Source: Spirochaetaceae bacterium
Lineage (GTDB): Bacteria; Spirochaetota; Spirochaetia; B11-G9
Direction: 5' to 3'
DNA: 12,769 nt
Assembly (NCBI GenBank): GCA_030633365.1
Contig: DAOVSY010000044.1
Location: 1 to 12,769 of the forward strand
Below, one piece after another: positions 7,308 to 12,769 of the stretch (the stretch's first letter is position 1; each line of letters starts with the position of its first letter). The notes under the pieces are model-generated. The model did no database searches. It was not told the DNA's origin and saw nothing but the letters and a program-made list of their open reading frames with translations. Made by a program: the position numbers and the translations under genes.

Positions 7308-8378
7308 TTATTGTCTTTTATAATTATGAGCTTCATCCACCATTGCCAGAATATTTTTTACCGGAACTTCAGAATGTAGTTCTGTCGTGGATCCAATAAA
7401 ATAACCTGGCCCGACTATATCGATCATTTTCCTGCATTCTTGCCTGACCTCTTCTTCTGATCCAAAGGGAAGCAACTGACTAACATCAATTCCTCCGGCC
7501 ATAAACAGTTTGTCTCCATAAAGATCAACAACATCCTGCATATCCATATTTGCAGCTTTTTCAATGGGATTCAATCCATCTATCCCGGCACTAACAAGAT
7601 CCGGAAGAATATCCATCAAATATCCATCTGAGTGATATAGGCACTTTGTTCCTCCCTCATGCCAAACATCGACAAGGCGTTTCAATCTGGGAATAAATGA
7701 TTGTTTTAACTGGTCCAGAGAAAACATTGTTGTTCCTTTATAAGCAATATCAGCATAAGTAAGAACTACAGGTAAAATCTCCGAATTTGCAACTGCTTTA
7801 GCTCTTCGAATTTCCTTGTTTACAAGTGCTTCAAGGTATTCTTCAATCAGATCCGGTTTGTCCATATTAATATAGGTAAAAAGTTCAAGTCCAAGCCATA
7901 TATAAGCTTCATCAAAACCAACCGGAGATTCCCTGACAATTACAGTATCATCTCCTATGGCCTTTTGAGTATTTATAATATCCTTATGGAACCGGTTCAC
8001 ATAAGTTCTGTCAGCTTCCCATCTATTAAGATAATCAATGTGTTTCTCTATCCACTCTTCAGCCTGGAGCTGATCGTCGAATGGACGTTTTTCTATCCAG
8101 CTGGTCCATCTCTTTTTATATTTAACAAACCCTTCATACTCCCCTCTTTCAGTATAAAGCCCTTCCTCAAAGGTAGGAGATCGCAGCCATCTGGTCATAT
8201 CAAGTGTTTCATTTACTGCTTTACAGACTGCTGTCCATCCATTTTTTTTATTTAAGGGTCCTTTATTAAAATATGCGGCTATATGATCACCGCTAATAAC
8301 ATCATAAACCGGGGTTATGTCTGTTTCCTGAAAATTGATTGTTCTTAAAACTCTTTCTCTTTTGGTCATACCTTTCAT
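7308..8378 (-). CDS. UroD/MtaA-superfamily protein of a sugar operon, function unknown
   Basis: A 356-residue cytosolic protein with the uroporphyrinogen decarboxylase/methylcobamide:CoM methyltransferase (TIM-barrel) fold. The N-terminus MTKRERVLRTINFQETDITPV is the usual family opening. The second half, from YHSDGYLMDILPDL through DGLNPIE and KLFMAGGIDV to VPVKNILAMVDE, follows the family pattern. In MtaA-type methyltransferases the zinc site uses a His-x-Cys pair. Here the matching place reads His249-Ser250-Asp251, so that cysteine is absent, and true haem synthesis is unlikely in this context. Proteins of this type recur in sugar-utilisation gene clusters without a proven reaction. Candidates are a lyase, decarboxylase or methyl-group transfer acting on a sugar-derived molecule. 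The ATG overlaps the LacI stop codon (ATGA). GGAG lies 13 bases upstream, rather far, so translation probably depends on coupling. No corrinoid protein is encoded in the window. Confidence 0.85.
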   Translation of the reverse strand: MKGMTKRERVLRTINFQETDITPVYDVISGDHIAAYFNKGPLNKKNGWTAVCKAVNETLDMTRWLRSPTFEEGLYTERGEYEGFVKYKKRWTSWIEKRPFDDQLQAEEWIEKHIDYLNRWEADRTYVNRFHKDIINTQKAIGDDTVIVRESPVGFDEAYIWLGLELFTYINMDKPDLIEEYLEALVNKEIRRAKAVANSEILPVVLTYADIAYKGTTMFSLDQLKQSFIPRLKRLVDVWHEGGTKCLYHSDGYLMDILPDLVSAGIDGLNPIEKAANMDMQDVVDLYGDKLFMAGGIDVSQLLPFGSEEEVRQECRKMIDIVGPGYFIGSTTELHSEVPVKNILAMVDEAHNYKRQ

Positions 8379-9412
8379 TTTTTTATTTTTACTCCTGCAG
8401 TTGATTCGCGTATGATCAGCTCCGGACGGTTCTGAAAAAAACCAGTAGTATCATTTTGAAGATCAATCAATAAAATATCAAAAGCCTTAACACCAATATT
8501 TGTATAATCAATACCCATTGTTGTTAATTTTGGGGTTACAATTTCTCCGACACTGGCACCGTCAATCCCCATAACCGAAACATCTCCCGGGATACTCATA
8601 CCTGCTTCCAGAAACACCTGCATTGCTCCAATTGCCATAAGATCATTGGTACAAATTACAGCGGTAAAATCATGTTTTTTTTCTATCAGTTCCCTGGCAA
8701 GACTCCTGCCGATAGAAATATCAGTGTTTGTCATTCTGCTGCTGTAAACTGCAAGCTCTTTAGCAACATCTCCCGCTTTTCTTGTATCCATGGCTTTAAG
8801 ATATCCATCAATACGCAAATCATAGTTCTGTTTTACAGTTAAACCACTTAGGTATGCTATTCGGCGGTGACCAAGATTCCAAAGATGATCAATTGCACGA
8901 TCCATAGTATAAATATAGTCATTTTCAATAGAAGAAACCCTTCTTATATCAACACTTCCATGACCAAACATGGTTACCTTAATACCTGCATCTACAAGCT
9001 TATACACTTTTTCGATATGGTATTTTCCAGGAAGAGCTTCAATAAAGATTCCATCAATACGTCTGTCTACAAAATTTTCAAAATATTCATCAATCGATCC
9101 CTGACCGGTACATATATTTACAAAATAACCATGTTCAAGAGCTTTTTTTTCAAAAGCAATAATCATGTCACTATAAATCGGATTAGCAATATTATTCAGG
9201 ACAATACTTAACTGCATACTTTTATTGGTAATCATACTACGGGCAATTGGATCGGGTCTGTAATCAAGCTGTCTGACTGCATCAAGTACACGATCCCTGG
9301 TTTCATCCCGGACATTTTGCTTATTATTTAATACATAAGAAACTGTAGCTGTAGAAACACCTGCCAGCTTAGCTACATCCACCCTGGAAATCCTTCTGTT
9401 CCTTTTACTCAT
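8375..9412 (-). CDS. LacI/GalR-family transcriptional repressor
   Basis: Ligand-responsive DNA-binding protein of 345 residues, probably the local regulator of this transporter/rhamnosidase operon and sensing rhamnose or a breakdown product (inference). The helix-turn-helix is at residues 9-30, with VDVAKLAGVSTATVSYVLNN, followed by the hinge region YRPDPIARSM at 51-60. The hinge position usually filled by the minor-groove leucine is Met60 here. The rest is a periplasmic-binding-protein-like sensor domain, including NNIANPIYSDMI, DHLWNLGHRRIAYLSG, ICTNDLMAIGAMQVF and DVSVMGIDGA. GGTGGT at 9426-9421 stands eight bases before the ATG. It is 19 bases downstream of the permease stop codon and overlaps the next gene by four bases, so it is co-transcribed with the genes it likely controls. 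An operator would be expected at the operon promoter, outside the window. Confidence 0.92.
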   Translation of the reverse strand: MSKRNRRISRVDVAKLAGVSTATVSYVLNNKQNVRDETRDRVLDAVRQLDYRPDPIARSMITNKSMQLSIVLNNIANPIYSDMIIAFEKKALEHGYFVNICTGQGSIDEYFENFVDRRIDGIFIEALPGKYHIEKVYKLVDAGIKVTMFGHGSVDIRRVSSIENDYIYTMDRAIDHLWNLGHRRIAYLSGLTVKQNYDLRIDGYLKAMDTRKAGDVAKELAVYSSRMTNTDISIGRSLARELIEKKHDFTAVICTNDLMAIGAMQVFLEAGMSIPGDVSVMGIDGASVGEIVTPKLTTMGIDYTNIGVKAFDILLIDLQNDTTGFFQNRPELIIRESTAGVKIKK

Positions 9413-9431
9413 TATATATTACCACCATAAT

Positions 9432-10307
9432 TTATCTGCCTTTCATAGTTGGATCCAGTGCATCACGCAGACCATCACCAAATAAGCTTGTTGTAAGTAC
9501 TGTAATTGCAAGAAAAAGAGTTGGAAAAACAACCAGATGCCAGTAAAAAAACATATATTGCAATCCTGCACTGATCATCTGTCCCCAGCTTGGAATCGGA
9601 GGGCTAATTCCCACTCCAAGAAAACTGAGAGAGGCTTCAATCATCATGGCATTAGGAATAGAGAGAATAAAACCAACAATAATTGGTGATACACTATTTG
9701 GAATTAAATGGCGGGTAATAATAAACCATGGACTTGCACCCAGAGCTTTTGAAGCAGCAATAAACTCTCTGTTTTTAGTGGCCATAACCTGACCACGTAC
9801 AAGACGGCAAATATATCCCCAATTAAAAGCAGAAGAAATTATAATTACATTTACTACCCCACCTCCAACAAGGGCAGCTATCAGTATTGCAATAAGTAGT
9901 GGCGGAATAACTGTAAACAGCTCAACCAGGCGCATAATAAACCAATCGGCCTTCCCTCCCTTGTAACCGGCAATGGTTCCTAAGGGGAGACCAACAATAA
10001 GAGAAATAAACGCACTGGCTACTCCAATTCCCAAAGATACTCTGGCTCCATAAATAATCCTGGAAAAAAAATCACGGCCCAGAGGATCAACACCAAACCA
10101 GTTTTCGGAAGAAGGGAAACCAAGAACTTTATCAAGAAAAACCTGTTCATCATAGTCAGTCTTTGCAACCAATGGAGCAAAAACTGCCATCAGTACAATT
10201 ATCGTTAAAATGATAAATGAAACCAGAGCTGCCCGATTATCTGCAAAGCGCTGAATGGCAAAATACCAGGGTTTCTTTTTATACTTTTCCATAAATGATT
10301 TAGTCAT
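9432..10307 (-). CDS. ABC transporter permease, DppC/OppC type
   Basis: Inner-membrane permease of 291 residues, one of the two channel subunits of a peptide/nickel/oligosaccharide (PepT family) importer. A short cytoplasmic N-terminus with a basic stretch precedes the first membrane helix (about residues 27-47). A typical OppC extracytoplasmic segment, ENWFGVDPLGRDFFSRIIYGAR, follows, then five further helices. The cytoplasmic EAA loop that docks on the ATPases is EFIAASKALGASPWFIITRH, with LIPN after it. The C-terminus ends FGDGLRDALDPTMKG as usual. The ATG at 10307 overlaps the end of the DppB-type gene by eight bases. No strong ribosome site is seen, and a second ATG five codons on has none either. 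Within a rhamnosidase operon the cargo is more likely oligosaccharide than peptide, as for many PepT-family systems in glycan-degrading bacteria; this is inference. Confidence 0.92.
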   Translation of the reverse strand: MTKSFMEKYKKKPWYFAIQRFADNRAALVSFIILTIIVLMAVFAPLVAKTDYDEQVFLDKVLGFPSSENWFGVDPLGRDFFSRIIYGARVSLGIGVASAFISLIVGLPLGTIAGYKGGKADWFIMRLVELFTVIPPLLIAILIAALVGGGVVNVIIISSAFNWGYICRLVRGQVMATKNREFIAASKALGASPWFIITRHLIPNSVSPIIVGFILSIPNAMMIEASLSFLGVGISPPIPSWGQMISAGLQYMFFYWHLVVFPTLFLAITVLTTSLFGDGLRDALDPTMKGR

Positions 10308-11229
10308 GTTTTGTTACCCGTATTCGAGGATTAAGATAGGCATATAAAATATCTGTTATTATGTAGGCGATACCAATCAGTAAGGTTAAAAGCAGAATAA
10401 GTGCCATCTCCATTGGATAATCACGCTTGTATATGCTTGAAACAAAGTAGCTTCCCAAACCGGGAACACGGAACATCTTTTCAACAAATATACTTCCCGT
10501 AACAATACCTATAAACATCGGGAAAAAAATTGTTACCATTGGTATGGCTGAATTCTTTAATACATGCTTTAAAATTATGTTTCTCTCTGAAAGCCCCTTG
10601 GCCCTTAATACTGTTACAAAGGGTTTATTCAGTGTATCCAATACACTTGAGCGGGTAAAACGGGCAAATTGTGATATTGGAACGATGGCGTAGGAAGCAA
10701 CAGGAAGAATCCATGCCCGGGGCGATCCCCATCCCTGAGTAGGCAGCCATTTTAACCAGACTCCAAAAACCAGCATTAAAGCCAGACTTATAACATAAAT
10801 AGGAATTGTTATTCCAAGAGTACTGACAAGAGAAGAAACATAGTCTATAGGGCTGTTTCGTTTAAGTGCGGCAGCTACACCCAGAAGGATACCAATAGGT
10901 GTTCCTATGAGCATTCCAAGCCCTCCAAGGATTAAACTGGGCGGCCATGCCCGGGCCAGTAATTCCATTACTGTTTCTCCCGGACTCTGATAAGGAATAC
11001 CAAAGTCAAGTTGAAAAACTCCCTTCATATATCGAAGATACTGCTGATAAACAGGACCATCCAGATTATACTGTTTCATAAGTTTCGCCCGGGCGGCATC
11101 AGATAAAGGCATTTTATCTTCGTCGAAAGGGCCGCCGGGAATTGCTCTCATTAACGAAAAAATAACAATTGAAACTACAAGAAAAGTAACAAGCAGCGAA
11201 ACCACCCGTTTTATTATATATAGAATCAT
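10300..11229 (-). CDS. ABC transporter permease, DppB/OppB type
   Basis: Partner channel subunit of the importer, 309 residues from the chosen start. It opens with the standard MILYIIKRVVSLLVTFLVVS first membrane helix. A long extracytoplasmic loop follows, containing PGGPFDEDKM, LDGPVYQQYLRYMKG and DFGIPYQ, all usual in DppB/OppB proteins. After that come about five more helices. The EAA loop reads TVLRAKGLSERNIILKHVLK. It ends with NPRIRV, as family members do. A TTG nine codons upstream (11256) would lengthen the protein but overlaps the ATPase gene and has no ribosome site. The ATG at 11229 has GGGAG seven bases before it and lies four bases after the ATPase stop codon, so it is preferred. 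The next gene overlaps by eight bases. Confidence 0.92.
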   Translation of the reverse strand: MILYIIKRVVSLLVTFLVVSIVIFSLMRAIPGGPFDEDKMPLSDAARAKLMKQYNLDGPVYQQYLRYMKGVFQLDFGIPYQSPGETVMELLARAWPPSLILGGLGMLIGTPIGILLGVAAALKRNSPIDYVSSLVSTLGITIPIYVISLALMLVFGVWLKWLPTQGWGSPRAWILPVASYAIVPISQFARFTRSSVLDTLNKPFVTVLRAKGLSERNIILKHVLKNSAIPMVTIFFPMFIGIVTGSIFVEKMFRVPGLGSYFVSSIYKRDYPMEMALILLLTLLIGIAYIITDILYAYLNPRIRVTKHD

Positions 11230-11233
11230 TTTT

Positions 11234-12187
11234 CTACTCCCTAAAGCACCTGACAAAATGGTCAGGCTCCATTACATAAAGATCTTCTTTACCATTTTTT
11301 TCACCAAATGGTTTAAAGGAATATTCTGATCCTAAAAAATCTCCTGAAATTTTTAAATGTTCATTGTATGAAAGTTTATATCCACGCCGTTTTTTTGGGT
11401 CAGCAATTGGAATAGACTCAAGAAGAACCTTTGTGTATGGATGAATGGGATTTGAGAAAATAAGTTCAGTCGGTCCCGACTCAACAATTTTTCCTAAATA
11501 CATTACCTGAATATAATCACAGATATGGTATACAACACTTAAATCATGAGAGATAAAAATCATGGATAGTCCAATACTCTCCTGAAGCTCTTCAAACAGA
11601 TTAATTATCTGAGCTTTCACAGATACGTCCAGCGCAGAAGTTGGTTCATCTGCAATTATAAATGTAGGATCCAGAGCCAGAGCTCTTGCAATGGCTACAC
11701 GCTGCCTCTGCCCTCCGGAAAGCTCATGAGGATACCGGGTAGAGTAAGTTCCATCAAGACCCACAAGCTCAAGTAAAACAGCTGTTCTTTCCAGTCTTTC
11801 AGCTTTCGAATAGATCCCGTGAATTACGAAGGGTTCTGTAATTATCTGACCAAGACTCCACATTGGATCAAGGGAGGAAAAGGGATCCTGAAAAACAATC
11901 TGCATATTTCTACGAATTTTTTTAAGTTCCAAAGTATCAAGTTTATGTAAATTTTCCCCATTGTAAACAACGTTTCCCTCTGTAGGATCTTCCAGACCAA
12001 CCAGCATCATGCCTGTTGTAGTTTTCCCACACCCGGATTCTCCTACCAGTCCCATAGTTTGATCTTTTTTTAATGTAAACGAAACTCCATCTACAGCTTT
12101 AACTGTGTGAGTGGTTCTATTCCACAAAGGTCCCTGCCTGGTTTTATAGTGTTTTTTCAGATTTTGTACAGTTAACAGATTACTCAT
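11234..12187 (-). CDS. ABC transporter ATP-binding protein, OppF/DppF type
   Basis: Cytoplasmic ATPase of 317 residues that powers the importer together with the OppD-type subunit. All motifs are intact: Walker A GESGCGKT at residues 49-56, Q-loop Gln100 (VFQDP), signature LSGGQ at 156-160, Walker B FIIADEP with catalytic Glu181, and switch His214 (ISHD). The oligopeptide-transporter C-terminal extension begins at HPYTKVLLESIP. The ending has HFVRCF but lacks the CPFHPRC-type cysteine cluster normally found there; the matching stretch reads KPFGEKNG. I start at the ATG at 12187, which has GGAG six bases upstream and overlaps the stop of the preceding ATPase gene (ATGA). A GTG five codons earlier is possible but less likely. 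The next gene follows after four bases. Confidence 0.93.
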   Translation of the reverse strand: MSNLLTVQNLKKHYKTRQGPLWNRTTHTVKAVDGVSFTLKKDQTMGLVGESGCGKTTTGMMLVGLEDPTEGNVVYNGENLHKLDTLELKKIRRNMQIVFQDPFSSLDPMWSLGQIITEPFVIHGIYSKAERLERTAVLLELVGLDGTYSTRYPHELSGGQRQRVAIARALALDPTFIIADEPTSALDVSVKAQIINLFEELQESIGLSMIFISHDLSVVYHICDYIQVMYLGKIVESGPTELIFSNPIHPYTKVLLESIPIADPKKRRGYKLSYNEHLKISGDFLGSEYSFKPFGEKNGKEDLYVMEPDHFVRCFRE

Positions 12188-12769
12188 ACAACACTCCAGC
12201 ACCAGGAGCTATGATCTTTACTTATCTTTGTTTCAGGGGGCATCTCTCCCCTGCATCTGTCAGATACTTCTGCACAGCGGGGATGAAAAGGGCAGCCCCC
12301 GGGAGGGTTTGCAGGATTTGGGGAAGTCCCTTCAATAACATACAGTTTTTCACTTCTGGGGTTGGAAATATCAGGGATACTCTTTAATAGTGCCTTTGTA
12401 TATGGGTTGGATGGTTTATCAAATATGTCGAATACCGAACCGATTTCAAGAATTTTACCGCCATACATTACAATTACCTTATCCGCTGTTTCTGCTATTA
12501 CTCCTAAATCATGAGTAATAATTATTAAAGACATCCCACTATCTTTCTGTACTTTTTTTATCAGCTCACGGACCTGTGCCTGAACAGTAACGTCCAGGGC
12601 AGTAGTAGGTTCATCTGCAATTAGAATTGAGGGATTACAAATGAGAGACATTGCTATTATTACCCTCTGGCACATACCACCTGAAAGCTGATGGGGATAA
12701 TCCCCCATTATTTTTTCGGGATCTTTTATATCCACCCGACTAAGAATATCGACAGATATATTCCACGCA
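12184..12769 (-). CDS. ABC transporter ATP-binding protein, OppD/DppD type, C-terminal part (5' end outside window)
   Basis: The second ATPase of the importer. The frame is open through position 12769, so the Walker A and Q-loop regions are missing and about 195 residues are visible. Present are the signature YPHQLSGGM, Walker [13 protein letters not shown], and switch-region His in IITHDLGV. The oligopeptide-type C-terminal extension ([14 protein letters not shown]) is followed by [16 protein letters not shown] and a final cysteine near the end. These four cysteines are spaced as in Opp/Dpp ATPases reported to hold an iron-sulphur cluster. The signature is followed by Cys where most relatives have Arg or Lys (LSGGM-C-QRV). 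A GTG at 12735 is only an internal codon, because coding continues upstream of it. The gene overlaps the OppF-type gene by four bases. The substrate-binding protein, not seen here, probably lies further upstream. Confidence 0.92.
   Translation of the reverse strand, partial: AWNISVDILSRVDIKDPEKIMGDYPHQLSGGMCQRVIIAMSLICNPSILIADEPTTALDVTVQAQVRELIKKVQKDSGMSLIIITHDLGVIAETADKVIVMYGGKILEIGSVFDIFDKPSNPYTKALLKSIPDISNPRSEKLYVIEGTSPNPANPPGGCPFHPRCAEVSDRCRGEMPPETKISKDHSSWCWSVV

Noticed and set aside
7308..8378. A haem-biosynthesis uroporphyrinogen decarboxylase (hemE)
   Set aside because: No other haem genes are present, the gene sits inside a sugar operon, and the sequence fits the wider UroD/MtaA superfamily better than HemE.
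7965..9211. Plus-strand open frames opposite the UroD-like and LacI genes
   Set aside because: Antisense shadows; their composition reflects the reverse complement of the real coding sequence.
11230..11256. TTG at 11256 as the DppB-type permease start
   Set aside because: It would overlap the ATPase gene by 23 bases and has no ribosome site. The ATG at 11229 has GGGAG at seven bases and begins at the family's usual first residues.
12735..12769. GTG at 12735 as the start of the OppD-type gene
   Set aside because: The frame continues upstream through [12 protein letters not shown] to the window edge, and a protein starting there would lack Walker A. The gene is simply cut by the window.

Overview
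The window is a carbohydrate-utilisation region from an AT-rich bacterial genome. It has short intergenic gaps, strong AGGAGG-type ribosome sites, overlapping stop/start codons, and no tRNA, rRNA, CRISPR or mobile-element sequence. The gene content (Opp-type transporter, LacI regulator, a UroD-like protein, an intracellular GH78 rhamnosidase, an AraC regulator, a PfkB kinase, and paired reductase and dehydrogenase) is typical of anaerobic plant-polysaccharide or glycan users among the Bacillota and Spirochaetota. The sequence alone does not let me choose between these phyla.

Left part (1-4679), organised around a divergent promoter region at about 1604-1794. On the minus strand, a zinc-dependent medium-chain dehydrogenase (539-1603) is followed by an aldo/keto reductase (530 down to 1, cut by the window edge). 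The two are translationally coupled. On the plus strand lie an AraC-family regulator (1795-2694), a PfkB-family sugar kinase (2800-3738) and an AEC-family membrane carrier (3738-4679, overlapping the kinase by one base). An aldose reductase-like enzyme, a polyol dehydrogenase-like enzyme and a fructokinase-like kinase together would fit a reduce-oxidise-phosphorylate (polyol) route for a sugar. This is inference.

Right part (4711-12769), one tightly packed minus-strand operon read from the right edge leftwards. The order is oppD-like ATPase (5' end outside the window), oppF-like ATPase, DppB/OppB-type permease, DppC/OppC-type permease, LacI-family repressor, UroD/MtaA-like protein, and GH78 alpha-L-rhamnosidase. 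Neighbours overlap by 4-8 bases or are separated by 4-19 bases. The simplest reading is that rhamnose-containing oligosaccharides are imported by the peptide-family ABC transporter and hydrolysed inside the cell by the rhamnosidase, which has no signal peptide. The LacI protein would sense a product. The substrate-binding protein and the main promoter should lie beyond position 12769.

The two groups converge at 4680-4710 with no visible terminator. No stretch longer than 300 bases lacks a gene. The most open questions are the role of the UroD-like protein, which has no corrinoid partner in the window, and the substrate of the dehydrogenase/reductase/kinase set. No clearly undescribed system is visible; most of the region is recognisable sugar catabolism with some unusual details.
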